Numbered from the stretch's first letter, positions 11,220-20,800 are shown. The stretch is DNA of 64,000 bases from Clostridiaceae bacterium (GCA_012840085.1 DUMB01000090.1:37298-101297), one strand, 5' to 3'. The notes: generated by a model from the sequence alone, not told the origin. Made by a program: numbers and translations.

Positions 11220-11299
11220 AAGAGACCCTCCTTTAAATTTATATTTTCTCTATAACTCAAATGATTTGGGCTATAGAAGTTTTATTCCATGGAGGCAGT

Positions 11300-11475
11300 A
11301 TCAGGAATGCAGCTATAATATCTGGAATACAGCTATAATATCTGGAATACAGCTATATTATCAGGAATGTAGCTATAATGTCTGGAATGCAACTATATTA
11401 TCAGGATTATTGCTATAACATCAGAAATGTAACAATAATATCAGGAACACAGCTATAATTTTCGGAATAATCTGT
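11300..11475. repeat. 20-bp tandem repeat array upstream of the BNR hydrolase gene
   Basis: At least eight head-to-tail copies of a degenerate 20-bp unit, ATCTGGAATACAGCTATAAT, run from 11300 to 11459. A partial copy follows. The period is constant at 20 bp, and the array sits 80-240 bp before the start codon of the secreted hydrolase. It could be an operator array or simple repeat expansion. Confidence 0.85.
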
Positions 11476-11498
11476 TATGTACTATGCTTCTTTTAATA

Positions 11499-11593
11499 GG
11501 CACTATCGTTGCTATTAAAAAGGTACTATCATTGTGCTGTTATAAGGTACTATCATTGCCGTTTAATAGACACTTTCATGGCTATTTATGCAG
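11499..11593. repeat. Second tandem repeat, about 24 bp period
   Basis: Four degenerate copies of a unit like AGGTACTATCATTG followed by GCTATTAATA. The array fills most of the space between the 20-bp array and the GH43 stop codon. The rest of this 424-bp gap shows no gene. Confidence 0.6.
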
Positions 11594-11643
11594 TACGAAT
11601 TCTATAATCCATTGACCGCATGTATTCATTCATCGTATCAATT

Positions 11644-12609
11644 TTATATCTCTAACTCTCCTGATGGTTTCCTCAACTCTGCTGTTCGGGATAATGGTTT
11701 CCCAAACTCCGGATAACCGTTATCATTCCAGTAAAATGGCTGAGCCCACACACTTCTGGAGTTCGTGTCCAATCTCTGGCCTCTTGCCCCTGAAATCGCA
11801 TGGAAGATTATCCAGTCTTCTTTATCGTCCGGTGACTTTGTAAAGCTGTTATGACCAGGTGCTACAACCATGTTTTCAATACATTTCTTAAATACGGGCA
11901 CCTCTGATTTTTTCCAGGAATCCTTCGAAAGCAGGTTGCAACTATCATAAATAGATAGCATTCCCAGACAATAATCTTCAGACCAGGTTGTGCTGGCGGA
12001 ATAAATAATGAATATTCTTCCATTACGCTTTAATGCCACAGGCCCTTCGTTTATAGCCATTCCCCCTTGCTTTTCCCAGCCATATTCCGGTTTTGTCAAT
12101 AAGACATTGTCACCTCCCAAGGTCCAAGGGTTTATCATCTTTGCTATATAGATTGCGGAGCCATATTCAGGATAATAGCCATAGCCCGCATATAAGAAAT
12201 ACAGTTCCTGGTCATGCTGGAGTACTGTGCCGTCCAATCCGGGATATGCTGTATTAACTGCACCTTTTTCGGTCCATTTTCCCTCGAAAGGATCTTCAGA
12301 CTCATTCTCAAGAACATAAATCCTTCTTGTTTCATCTCCGCCGCCATCACTGGCAGTGAAATATACATACCATTTACCGTTGATTCTGTGAAGTTCTGGC
12401 GCCCAGATATCTTTTGAACCAGGTCCTGCAGGCGCAGCATTCCATATTGTTTTTCTTTCAGCTTCGCCTAAATCTGTAATACCACGTGAGCGCCACAGTT
12501 CAAGCCGGTCAGCAAGTGTACACATAAAATAGTAACAGCCGTTCTGATGTTTATATAGCCATGGGTCAGCCCCATTTTCCAAAATCGGATTTTTAAATGT
12601 CTTTTTCAT
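11644..12609 (-). CDS. Glycoside hydrolase family 43 enzyme (arabinanase/arabinofuranosidase type), intracellular
   Basis: A 321-residue single-domain protein with a five-bladed GH43 propeller. The three GH43 acids are recognisable: Asp in NGADPWLY (base, about residue 15), Asp in PGLDGTVLQ (about 130) and Glu in AINEGPVAL (acid, about 190). WAPELHRINGKWYVYF is also typical. No signal peptide is present, so it should act in the cytosol on imported oligosaccharides, probably arabino- or xylo-oligomers. It lies upstream of the secreted BNR hydrolase in the same direction, which fits outside-then-inside arabinan breakdown. The substrate is inference. Its start overlaps the stop of a fragmentary reading frame (TAATG). 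Confidence 0.85.
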   Translation of the reverse strand: MKKTFKNPILENGADPWLYKHQNGCYYFMCTLADRLELWRSRGITDLGEAERKTIWNAAPAGPGSKDIWAPELHRINGKWYVYFTASDGGGDETRRIYVLENESEDPFEGKWTEKGAVNTAYPGLDGTVLQHDQELYFLYAGYGYYPEYGSAIYIAKMINPWTLGGDNVLLTKPEYGWEKQGGMAINEGPVALKRNGRIFIIYSASTTWSEDYCLGMLSIYDSCNLLSKDSWKKSEVPVFKKCIENMVVAPGHNSFTKSPDDKEDWIIFHAISGARGQRLDTNSRSVWAQPFYWNDNGYPEFGKPLSRTAELRKPSGELEI

Positions 12610-12818
12610 TAATCATTTACCTTTCTTACCTTTTCAATATTAACCTTCTTAAGTTCAATATTAACCTTAAGTTTTCTATAAGTTGTCATAAACCGGTTCA
12701 CTTCATGCATTGCATAGGTTAGCTGAGTATAGTAATAACCCCTTACATACTGATCAGCCGAGTTTGACCCATTGCCTGAATTATGCAGTACGGGAATCTT
12801 GCTAAATCCTGTTGAATT
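12609..12818 (-). pseudogene. Open fragment coupled to the GH43 gene, no start codon
   Basis: An open frame of 69 codons follows an in-frame TAA and has no plausible start. It reads ...GNGSNSADQYVRGYYYTQLTY..., ends VNIEKVRKVND and stops in a TAATG overlap with GH43. The composition looks coding, and the coupling suggests the 3' remnant of a former upstream gene. I do not recognise the family. A tandem KVNIELKKVNIEKV near the end may be only a small duplication. Confidence 0.35.
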
Positions 12819-13629
12819 TTATCAGTACAAATATTTCAAACGCCCCAGGATTAATTGAGAGGAACCCTTGTAAACGTTAAAAACATACGTACCTGGCATC
12901 TCTCCCCATACCAATAAACCTAACCTGTCTGCATTCTTTGAAGTGAATATTATTAAAACCGCTATTTTGAATTATTTCATATATTATGTTTTTATTGTTA
13001 AAAAAAATTTACCCGATAATTAGCGTAATAATTAATATAATTAGCACAGTAATCAATTAATCAGTACAGTAATCAATGCACATTACTATATTCTGGGTAT
13101 ATTCCTAAATTTTTCACCAGAGACTATGATAGACCCTGATTGTGAGTATTACCCTTCTCACTCATTGTACGCAGGCAGGAACAATATTGCAGTCAGTACA
13201 GCAACCGGCAGGCATGTTTATATAAGCAGAGCTCTTGCTATTTCGTACAGCCCCCTTTATTTGCACATATTAAGCGATGTCTTGTCAACATTAAGCGATA
13301 CCTGCTTTATCAATGCCCCTTACCCCACATAGCTGCTCATATAAATAATATAAATAACTCATATAAATAATATAAATAAATATAAATATTCAATTGTTTT
13401 CTATAAATCTTTCTGCAAATCACTAAATGGTCTTTCAAAGTAATCGTGCAATAACTTATTAGTAAACTGGAATTAGCTACTTTTCAAATTGCTATATAAA
13501 TTGCTTCATATTTCTCGTTATTTCTTCCATTTTATAATATATCATAATATTTGTTTTAATTCAATAGTTATGGTAAAAAATTATACCTTTTAATACATTT
13601 ATTTCATTTATTTAAAAGCAAATGAACTT
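12819..13629. other. AT-rich gene-free stretch with short repeats
   Basis: No supported gene on either strand. Visible features are short direct repeats (AGTAATCAAT near 13048-13077, ATTAAGCGAT near 13272-13302) and a run of CATATAAATAATATAAATAA units at 13338-13385. It separates the ilvDB terminator from the arabinan genes and probably contains their promoter, which I cannot place with confidence. Confidence 0.5.
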
Positions 13630-13674
13630 TATTTGAAAATAAATTAACTGCCTGTTTGCTGTGCAAACAAGCAG
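13630..13674 (-). terminator. Intrinsic terminator after ilvB
   Basis: CTGCTTGTTTGC and GCAAACAGGCAG (13648-13674) form a 12-bp stem around ACA. On the minus strand TTAATTTATTTT follows. Confidence 0.85.
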
Positions 13675-13786
13675 CTGTACATAATACTGTTATAGCTGGT
13701 TTGTCATCTATACTGACGTGTCATCCATCCGGCGACAATCTACAAATCTCTTCTTATATGTTATTACTCATCTACTTAAAATGTTA

Positions 13787-15454
13787 TTACTCATCTATCA
13801 ATTCATCTATTGGAGCTCCTGGCGGAACTATTGGGAACACTTTTTCATCCCTGTCAATTTCGAAATTAATAACAACAGGTCTGTCTACGTATTCAAGCGC
13901 TCTGGTTAGTGCCGGTTCCACTTCCTCCGGTTCAGTTACGTTTATGCCCTCGGCTCCATATGCCTTGGCCAGTGCCACAAAATCCGTTGACCTGTCAATA
14001 GTTGTTGAAGAATACCTGCCTCCATAGAACAAATTCTGCCATTGCCTTACCATTCCAAGAACCCTGTTATTCAAAATTGCAATTATAATCGGAAGCCTGT
14101 ACTCAACCGCCGTGGCTAATTCATTGCAATTCATTCTGAAACTTCCGTCACCGGCAATATTTATTACTTTCTTGTCAGGCCTTGCAATCTGTGCGCCTAT
14201 ACATGCACCCAGGCCATACCCCATAGTGCCAAGACCTCCGGATGAAATGAACTGCCTGGGCTCTTTAAATTTATAAAATTGAGCCGCCCATAGCTGATTC
14301 TGTCCAACTTCCGTAGTAATTATGGCATCTCCTCCGGTAAGTTCATAAATCTTCTCAACCACGAAGTGAGGTTTTAATGAACCATTCCGCTCATATTTGA
14401 GAGGGTATGACGTCTTCCATTCGTTTATTTTTTTATTCCACTCTGTACGGCTGCATTCCCTGACTCGTGCATTCAATTGTTTCAATATCTTTTTTATATC
14501 CCCCACCAGAGGGTAATGTGTAACAATGTTTTTACCTATTTCAGCATGATCTATGTCGATATGCATAATTTTAGCATTAGGAGCAAATTTATTAACATTA
14601 CTTACTACTCTGTCACTAAAACGTGCACCAATTGCTATGAATAAATCCGTTTCTGCAATTGCACGGTTGGATGTCCTGGAACCATGCATGCCTACAAGTC
14701 CTGTGAAGAGGTCATGAGTGCCCGGGAACGACCCCAAACCCATTAATGTCGTTGTGACAGGTATCCCGGCTTTTTCCGCAAGTTCTCTCACTTCTTCGCA
14801 TGCACCTGCTATCGATACGCCGCCGCCTGAAAGTATTATAGGTCTTAAAGAATTGTTTATAGCCTCCGCAGCCTCTTCAATATCCTTTTCTGAAACATCC
14901 GGAGTCACACCAAATACCCTTTTCAAAGGCCTGTTATGAAATTCAGTTTGCGCGGCAGTCACATCCTTGCAAATATCTATAAGCACAGGACCAGGTCTGC
15001 CTGATTTTGCTATAACAAATGCTTCACGAACTGTATCTGCAAGTGTTTCAACATTTTTAACAATGTAATTGTGCTTTGTAATGGGCATGGTTATTCCCGT
15101 AATGTCAACTTCCTGAAAGGAGTCTTTACCTAATAATGACGTTGCAACCTGCCCGGTAATGGCAACCATCGGAACGGAATCCATGTAAGCCGTTGCTATA
15201 CCCGTAACCAGATTTGTAGCACCGGGTCCGGAAGTGGCTATACAAACCCCCACCTTTCCCGAAGCTCTTGCGTATCCGTCAGCTGCATGTGCTGCGCCCT
15301 GCTCATGAGATGTCAGTATGTGACGGATGTCCTTCTGTGCATGATAAAGTGCATCATATATATTTAACACAGCACCGCCCGGAAAACCAAAAATGGTATC
15401 CACGCCCTGTTCCTTAAGACATTCTATAAGAATTTCAGCGCCAGTAAGCCTCAT
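13787..15454 (-). CDS. ilvB: Acetolactate synthase, large catalytic subunit
   Basis: This 555-residue ThDP enzyme condenses two pyruvates to acetolactate, or pyruvate with 2-oxobutyrate, the first common step of branched-chain amino acid synthesis. Visible parts are the ThDP glutamate in SHEQGAAHAADGYARASGK (about residue 50), the central FAD-binding domain with GIPVTTTLMGLGSFPG, and the ThDP/Mg motif GDGSFRMN...NN near 425-452. It follows ilvD by 58 nt. No regulatory subunit gene (ilvN) or ilvC is adjacent, so the partner must be encoded elsewhere. The last codons overlap a short duplication of ATGTTATTACTCATCTA at the 3' end. Confidence 0.95.
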   Translation of the reverse strand: MRLTGAEILIECLKEQGVDTIFGFPGGAVLNIYDALYHAQKDIRHILTSHEQGAAHAADGYARASGKVGVCIATSGPGATNLVTGIATAYMDSVPMVAITGQVATSLLGKDSFQEVDITGITMPITKHNYIVKNVETLADTVREAFVIAKSGRPGPVLIDICKDVTAAQTEFHNRPLKRVFGVTPDVSEKDIEEAAEAINNSLRPIILSGGGVSIAGACEEVRELAEKAGIPVTTTLMGLGSFPGTHDLFTGLVGMHGSRTSNRAIAETDLFIAIGARFSDRVVSNVNKFAPNAKIMHIDIDHAEIGKNIVTHYPLVGDIKKILKQLNARVRECSRTEWNKKINEWKTSYPLKYERNGSLKPHFVVEKIYELTGGDAIITTEVGQNQLWAAQFYKFKEPRQFISSGGLGTMGYGLGACIGAQIARPDKKVINIAGDGSFRMNCNELATAVEYRLPIIIAILNNRVLGMVRQWQNLFYGGRYSSTTIDRSTDFVALAKAYGAEGINVTEPEEVEPALTRALEYVDRPVVINFEIDRDEKVFPIVPPGAPIDELIDE

Positions 15455-15512
15455 AAATCTCCCCCCATAACATTAAGCCAACCTACCTGTCTGTCTTGTT
15501 GTTTGCCTGATC

Positions 15513-17180
15513 CTATTTGCCTAATTGCAGCACTGCTCCTTTGCTGGCTGAAGTAACCATTTTAGCATAACGTCCAAGATACCCCTTTGTTATTCTGGGT
15601 TCAGGAGCTTTCCATTGTTTCATTCTTTCAGCAATTTCCTCTTCAGACAGTTCCACGTTCAATCGTCCACTGGGTATATCAATACTTATTATGTCTCCTT
15701 CTCTTATAGCGGCAATTGGCCCACCTTCCATTGCTTCAGGAGATACATGGCCTATGGAAGCTCCCCTGGAAGCACCGGAAAAACGTCCGTCGGTTATTAG
15801 CGCAACATCCTTGTCAAGCCCCATTCCGGCTATCGCAGAGGTAGGTGAAAGCATCTCTCTCATACCTGGTCCGCCTTTGGGACCTTCGTATCTAATAATT
15901 ACTACATCTCCCTTTTTGATTTTTCCACCATAAATAGCAGCTATTGCCTCATCCTCTGAATCAAACACCCTTGCAGGCCCTTTATGGACAAGCATTTCTT
16001 CTGCCACTGCTGAACGCTTGACAATAGCCCCATCAGGAGCAATATTCCCCTTTAACACAGCCAGACCGCCTGTCGGACTGTAAGGATTGTCTATATCTCT
16101 TATTACCGTGTTATCTTTAACACACGCTTTCTCTATATTCTCTCCAAGGGTTTTCCCTGTAACCGTGAGTAAATCCAGGTGCAGCAGATTCTTTTTGGAC
16201 AATTCTTTCATTACCGCCTGTACTCCGCCTGCTGCATATAAATCCTGTACATGATGCGGTCCTGCCGGCGCAAGCCTGCAAAGATTCGGCACACGGCTGC
16301 TTATTTCATTTACAATGTCAAGATTTATCTCAATTCCTACTTCATGTGCAATTGCAGGCAGATGCAACACAGAGTTGGTGGAGCAGCCCAGAGCCATATC
16401 TACGGCCAGAGCATTTTCAAAGGCCTCGGGGACAAGAATATCAGAAGGCTTGATATCCTTCTCCACAAGCTCCATTATTTTCATCCCCGCCTGCTTTGCC
16501 AGCCTTATTCTTTCTGCATATACTGCCGGAATTGTTCCGTTTCCGGGCAATCCAAGCCCAAGTACTTCAGTAAGACAGTTCATGGAGTTGGCTGTAAACA
16601 TTCCGGAACACGAGCCGCATCCGGGACAGGCGAAATCTTCATACTCTTTCACTTCATCTTCTGTAATTGTACCGGCCTTATATGACCCTACTGCTTCAAA
16701 AACACTGTTTAAGTCAAGCTGTCTCCCGTTTCTGTTTATTGAAAGCATTGGACCGCCACTGATTACAATTGACGGTACGTTGACTCTTGCGGCTGCCATA
16801 AGCATCCCGGGCACTATCTTGTCGCAGTTGGGAATAAACACCAGGCCGTCAAAACTGTGTGCAAGCCCCATGGCTTCACAGGAGTCTGCAATAAGTTCTC
16901 TTGTCGGAAGAGAATATTTCATTCCCATATGTCCCATGGCAATTCCGTCACAAACCCCTATAGCTCCAAATTCAATGGGGGTCCCTCCTGCAATTCTTAT
17001 TCCGGCCTTGACTGCTTCCGCTATTTTATCAAGGTGTATATGTCCCGGGATAATTTCACTTTTTGAATTTATAACACCTATCAAAGGGCGATTTAATTCT
17101 TCATCAGTATAACCCATTGCTTTGAAAAGTGATCTGTGAGGTGCTCTTTCTATTCCTCTTTTTACTACGTCACTTCTCAT
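15513..17180 (-). CDS. ilvD: Dihydroxy-acid dehydratase
   Basis: A 555-residue Fe-S dehydratase that converts dihydroxy-isovalerate or -methylvalerate to the 2-oxo acid in valine and isoleucine synthesis. Cluster cysteines occur in [12 protein letters not shown] and [18 protein letters not shown], and the late [19 protein letters not shown] motif is intact. The ATG at MRSDVVKRG is chosen because GGAAGGTGATG lies about 7 nt upstream; an upstream in-frame start would add eight residues not found in the family. It heads the ilvD-ilvB operon and has a leader with a terminator-like hairpin. Confidence 0.95.
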   Translation of the reverse strand: MRSDVVKRGIERAPHRSLFKAMGYTDEELNRPLIGVINSKSEIIPGHIHLDKIAEAVKAGIRIAGGTPIEFGAIGVCDGIAMGHMGMKYSLPTRELIADSCEAMGLAHSFDGLVFIPNCDKIVPGMLMAAARVNVPSIVISGGPMLSINRNGRQLDLNSVFEAVGSYKAGTITEDEVKEYEDFACPGCGSCSGMFTANSMNCLTEVLGLGLPGNGTIPAVYAERIRLAKQAGMKIMELVEKDIKPSDILVPEAFENALAVDMALGCSTNSVLHLPAIAHEVGIEINLDIVNEISSRVPNLCRLAPAGPHHVQDLYAAGGVQAVMKELSKKNLLHLDLLTVTGKTLGENIEKACVKDNTVIRDIDNPYSPTGGLAVLKGNIAPDGAIVKRSAVAEEMLVHKGPARVFDSEDEAIAAIYGGKIKKGDVVIIRYEGPKGGPGMREMLSPTSAIAGMGLDKDVALITDGRFSGASRGASIGHVSPEAMEGGPIAAIREGDIISIDIPSGRLNVELSEEEIAERMKQWKAPEPRITKGYLGRYAKMVTSASKGAVLQLGK

Positions 17181-17243
17181 ATATTCATCACCTTCCAATA
17201 TCATTCCAAATTACCAATATATATCTCACATGGTTTAAAATTA

Positions 17244-17272
17244 AAGCCGGGAAGACCCGGCTGTTACTTATT
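17244..17272 (-). terminator. Terminator-like hairpin in the ilvD leader
   Basis: On the minus strand GCCGGG-TCTT-CCCGGC is followed by TTTAATTTT, about 75 nt before the ilvD start. No T-box sequence (AGGGTGG...) is visible, so how an attenuator here would be controlled is unknown. It could also simply end a transcript from upstream. Confidence 0.65.
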
Positions 17273-17439
17273 CTTATTTTACTATTTAATTTTATTAAAT
17301 GTCTAGTGTTCATATTAAAAAGCAAATATTCGTTAATTAAAAAAGATTTTTGAAGATAATTTTCATTAAGTACATACGTTAAATCATACATTTAAAAGTA
17401 CAGACGCAAGATGAAAGAATTCAAGAACTGCTTTAGCAA

Positions 17440-18138
17440 TTACTTGGGAAACATAAAGTTGATAATAAAATTATTTTGATAAAAAAACTTTGCAACAACT
17501 GAACTTTCGATACTTGCAAACAGATTTGCCAGTTTGGGAGACGAACTGAAGAGCATAAGAATTGCAAAAAGCACATATATTGACATCAGACCTTCAACAG
17601 CCCCCAATGCAAAACCTCCGAATTTATCAAGCTGTTTGAACAAAGGAAGTTTGGTTACACTACGAAGTATGACTTTTGCAAATACCAATGCTATCCTGAC
17701 AATTATATAAACAATTATCAGGCTTATTATTTGGATAACAATCCAGGTTAACTGCTCACTTATAGTTTCCATCACCTTTTCAACGGGAAGTACTTGAGTT
17801 ACATTGGGCATGGAAGCTTTTATGGAGTTTTTCAGAAATCCCGGCAGCTTAAGATGATCTATAACTGTCTGAGCTGCTGTTTCTTTTACCTGGTTGTTAA
17901 CTCCGTCTGTGAGTGTGCCGCTCTGAAGCAAAAGGTTTTTGAATATGTTTTCCTTTATTCTGGTTGCAATGACAGTTTTTGCAAGAACCTGTGCTATTTT
18001 CGGATAAATTTTCAATGAAACAAATATGGATGCAAAATAAGATACAAGTCTGAAAACAGAGAGTACAAAGCCGGTTTTCATCCCAATTACTGCAAAAACA
18101 ACTATGATTGCAATAACCAAAATATCTGTCCAGTTCAT
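17440..18138 (-). CDS. CvpA family membrane protein
   Basis: This 232-residue protein has four predicted membrane segments: about residues 4-22, 25-45, 105-130 and 150-185. It carries the N-terminal TDILVIAIIVVFAVIGMKTG pattern of the CvpA/colicin V production family. The precise role is not settled in Gram-positives. The ATG at 18138 has AAAGGGGG about 9 nt upstream, while the next upstream ATG lacks one. It follows the DUF5711 gene by 59 nt. Confidence 0.8.
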   Translation of the reverse strand: MNWTDILVIAIIVVFAVIGMKTGFVLSVFRLVSYFASIFVSLKIYPKIAQVLAKTVIATRIKENIFKNLLLQSGTLTDGVNNQVKETAAQTVIDHLKLPGFLKNSIKASMPNVTQVLPVEKVMETISEQLTWIVIQIISLIIVYIIVRIALVFAKVILRSVTKLPLFKQLDKFGGFALGAVEGLMSIYVLFAILMLFSSSPKLANLFASIESSVVAKFFYQNNFIINFMFPK

Positions 18139-18197
18139 GTTATTCCCCCTTTTATCATTAATCAAAGCATAATAAATCTGATCTGAGAAAGTACCTG

Positions 18198-19409
18198 TTA
18201 CAAGATGCCTGTCAAGGTTATAATCTCAACACTGTTATTTGTTACTACAGCTGCCTGGAATCGGTTCAGAAAATACATATTCAGTACATCCGACTTAAAC
18301 GAATATTTACCTGCAAAGTCACCCTTTACATTGACAAAATGCACTTCTCTGCCTGTATTCACAGCAATTATGTCGACATATACCTGAATATTTTTTACTT
18401 CATCCTTGACCGGATATGACGCAATTTCTTTTCCCTGTCTGTTCAGAATACTGACCTTTGAATCGGAAATATTTTGCTTTCCCGATTCTACAGCCGCAAG
18501 AGCCAGATATTTATCCTGAATTACACCTGAACTGTATATTTTGCTATATTCTTTCGTCCATTTTTTATTTCTGTCTTTATCAACATAAATTACATTTGAA
18601 CTGCCAACAGTAAAAAACGAATCATCATCCAGCTGCCATATAAAAGGAAAAATATCTTTCTCATTGAATTTCATACCGGCAACAGGTTGCTTCTGCCCGC
18701 TAACAATCTCTTTTACATTGAAAAAATCAATGTATGAAACTGCCTCTATTCCAGAAGCATCTATACAATTTATCAGAAATTGGTTACCTGATGGAGAAAC
18801 CTCTGCGCTTACCACAAAATTCTCGGCAATAAAGCGTTTGAACATTTCAATCCCCGAAGAGTCAAACACTTTTACCTGCCCTCTATAACCCTTGGCTTCA
18901 CAAACTACAGTAACATAGCCATCTTCACTTATATGAGCATTCAATATATTGTCCTCGAATTTCGCAGACCATTTTATGCTTTTACCTTTAATTACATAAA
19001 TCTCCTTACTGCCAATACCCGTTACAAGAAGTTCGCTTCCATTTGTCTTCAGCAAAGGATTGTTTATGTTAACAGGTACAGACCATACTTCTTTGCCATC
19101 TTTGTCCAACCCCGTAACATGGTCTCCGGTGCACTTTATTAAAGCATTGTCGAAAGTGCAGAAAACCGGGTGGCTCGTTACGTCATATTCTATGCTAATG
19201 GGCTTTGTATCCTCATCGGAATTAATCTGCGCTCCGATAAGACCCGAAAACACTTTTTTTACACCGACTTCTGCAATATCTATTCCTTTGCTCATCAGAT
19301 AAACATACCCAGACAGGCAAACTACCAAAATAAAAAGAAGAATGAATGCAATTACGCCCGCTATGCTGCTGCGCCGTTCTGTTTTATTATTAAACTCGGG
19401 AACCTCCAC
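18198..19409 (-). CDS. Membrane-anchored beta-propeller-like protein (DUF5711 type)
   Basis: A 403-residue protein with a short cytosolic N-terminus, one membrane anchor (about residues 17-40) and a large outside domain. The outside domain has repeated blades of the type GLDKDGKEVWSV and ILNRQGKEIASYP, like PQQ/WD propellers. This matches the clostridial DUF5711 family, for which I know no demonstrated function. It is probably co-transcribed with the downstream CvpA gene. No catalytic motif is visible. Confidence 0.7.
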   Translation of the reverse strand: MEVPEFNNKTERRSSIAGVIAFILLFILVVCLSGYVYLMSKGIDIAEVGVKKVFSGLIGAQINSDEDTKPISIEYDVTSHPVFCTFDNALIKCTGDHVTGLDKDGKEVWSVPVNINNPLLKTNGSELLVTGIGSKEIYVIKGKSIKWSAKFEDNILNAHISEDGYVTVVCEAKGYRGQVKVFDSSGIEMFKRFIAENFVVSAEVSPSGNQFLINCIDASGIEAVSYIDFFNVKEIVSGQKQPVAGMKFNEKDIFPFIWQLDDDSFFTVGSSNVIYVDKDRNKKWTKEYSKIYSSGVIQDKYLALAAVESGKQNISDSKVSILNRQGKEIASYPVKDEVKNIQVYVDIIAVNTGREVHFVNVKGDFAGKYSFKSDVLNMYFLNRFQAAVVTNNSVEIITLTGIL

Positions 19410-19523
19410 AAAACTCCACCCCGCAATTTATCTTCTGTTTCAATCTTTTTCTCTATTTTATCATATGGAGGAAATTTTTACACCTGCCTAATTGCTTATC
19501 TGTCTGCTTTGCTTTATTTTTTA

Positions 19524-20636
19524 TCAGGTTTGCTCTATTTTCTTATTTTGCTTACAATACTTTATTTTTTTGCTTTTCCCATTTCCTTTCCGGAAAATTT
19601 CCCTGGCCCATTGAAATATTATAACAGTCAATATAAAAAGTCCAATGTATCCGAACATTGGATAAATGGATGCTATAAGGCCTGAAAATCCCACGCAGGA
19701 CAGCGGAATTACCACAATACATGCAATTACTGTTATTGTTCTTATATTCATATTAAGTTTGCTGCTGACCCGCTCAACAAGGCAAAAACCTGAATTTACT
19801 GCCGATACAAGCATTGCCAGCCAGAGAACAAATGTGTAAACGTAGCTGAGTACTCTGCTGTACCTTTCAACTATATCGAGCATTGGTATCTCACCTGTTG
19901 TGAACTTGGGATGGAATAAATTTATTGTAGCATTAAGTATAAGCGTAATGAGGCACAGTACCAGTCCTCCCAGCACACCACCCCATTTTGCCGATTTTCT
20001 GCTTTTCAGGTATGGCAGGAGGTTGCATAATACAAGTACTGAGAGTATGCTGTTATAGCTGACATAAAGAAGCGATGATATGAACCAGTTATCTGACTTA
20101 TTCCTTAACAAGCCTATTATGCTGAACACCGAAGTATCTTTAAATACTATGATATATAAACCTATAATCACAATGCCCGCAATAAGCAATGGTGTAATTA
20201 CAGAACTTACAGTGGTAACCCTGCGAATATCACCAAGAATTATAAGCATACAGATACAGGCCATCAATACAACAGAAAGCCGGTATGATAAAGCCAGTTT
20301 CTCGTTTAAAATGCTGCTCATACCGGCAATCATTATACTAAAAAGGGAAAGCATGAATAAAGTAACTACGGTATTCACGATCTCTCCAACAACTTTACCG
20401 AAGGTCGGATATATAAATTCATCATAATTATTTATTTTTTCTACATAGACCCTGTCAAGAACAATTCCCCCTATGGCGGCAAAAATAATTCCCGCAAGGA
20501 TTATTCCATAAAATCCGCCCTCATAATATGTTGTAAAAAACTTAATAATTTCCTGACCCGAAGCAAATCCGGCTCCAACTACCGATGATATGTATATGCA
20601 GGCAATTCTGACAGCATTTTTAAATTGTCCCCTCAC
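19524..20636 (-). CDS. YkvI-like APC-superfamily membrane transporter
   Basis: A 370-residue integral membrane protein with about ten membrane segments and a basic C-terminal tail (KGNGKSKKIKYCKQNKK). The N-terminal SSVVGAGFASGQEIIKFF resembles the unwound TM1 of LeuT-fold carriers and is typical of YkvI proteins. The substrate is unknown. The GTG at 20636 is chosen because GGGGG sits about 9 nt upstream; another GTG three codons earlier is only 2 nt from it. It lies upstream of the DUF5711-cvpA pair. Confidence 0.75.
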   Translation of the reverse strand: MRGQFKNAVRIACIYISSVVGAGFASGQEIIKFFTTYYEGGFYGIILAGIIFAAIGGIVLDRVYVEKINNYDEFIYPTFGKVVGEIVNTVVTLFMLSLFSIMIAGMSSILNEKLALSYRLSVVLMACICMLIILGDIRRVTTVSSVITPLLIAGIVIIGLYIIVFKDTSVFSIIGLLRNKSDNWFISSLLYVSYNSILSVLVLCNLLPYLKSRKSAKWGGVLGGLVLCLITLILNATINLFHPKFTTGEIPMLDIVERYSRVLSYVYTFVLWLAMLVSAVNSGFCLVERVSSKLNMNIRTITVIACIVVIPLSCVGFSGLIASIYPMFGYIGLFILTVIIFQWAREIFRKGNGKSKKIKYCKQNKKIEQT

Positions 20637-20733
20637 CAAACACAACCCCCGGAATTTAATTCTGTTATCTAATTCTATGCTTATACTTATGAGTTAATGA
20701 AAAAAGACCGGGTAAAAGACAGGGGACGTGAAA

Positions 20734-20789
20734 AGACAGGGGACGGTTCTGTGTCATGTCATGACATGACACAGAACCGTCCCCTGTCT
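20734..20789. repeat. 56-bp perfect palindrome (REP/MITE-like element)
   Basis: The arm AGACAGGGGACGGTTCTGTG continues into TCATGTC and is mirrored exactly around a central AT, so the entire 56 bp is its own reverse complement. A partial direct copy (AAAAGACAGGGGACG) lies just before it at 20714-20728. GGGGACGGTTCTGTGTC elements recur in many Firmicute genomes and are often tied to REP-associated Y1 transposases. No transposase is present here. It lies 11 bp past the DUF4340 stop and may also act as its terminator. Confidence 0.85.
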
Positions 20790-20800
20790 CTTTGCTTTTC

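Noticed and set aside
11300..11475. CRISPR array
   Set aside because: The 20-bp units are contiguous with no unique spacers and no cas genes are near.
13126..13332. A 68-codon plus-strand frame in the gap after ilvB
   Set aside because: No ribosome binding site, no family resemblance, and low-complexity surroundings.
17188..17391. Frame upstream of ilvD as a leader peptide for attenuation
   Set aside because: It contains Leu and Ile codons but no ribosome binding site, and it runs through the hairpin without a stop; kept only as a question in the findings.
17205..17440. T-box riboswitch for ilvD
   Set aside because: No AGGGTGG-type T-box sequence or specifier arm could be found.
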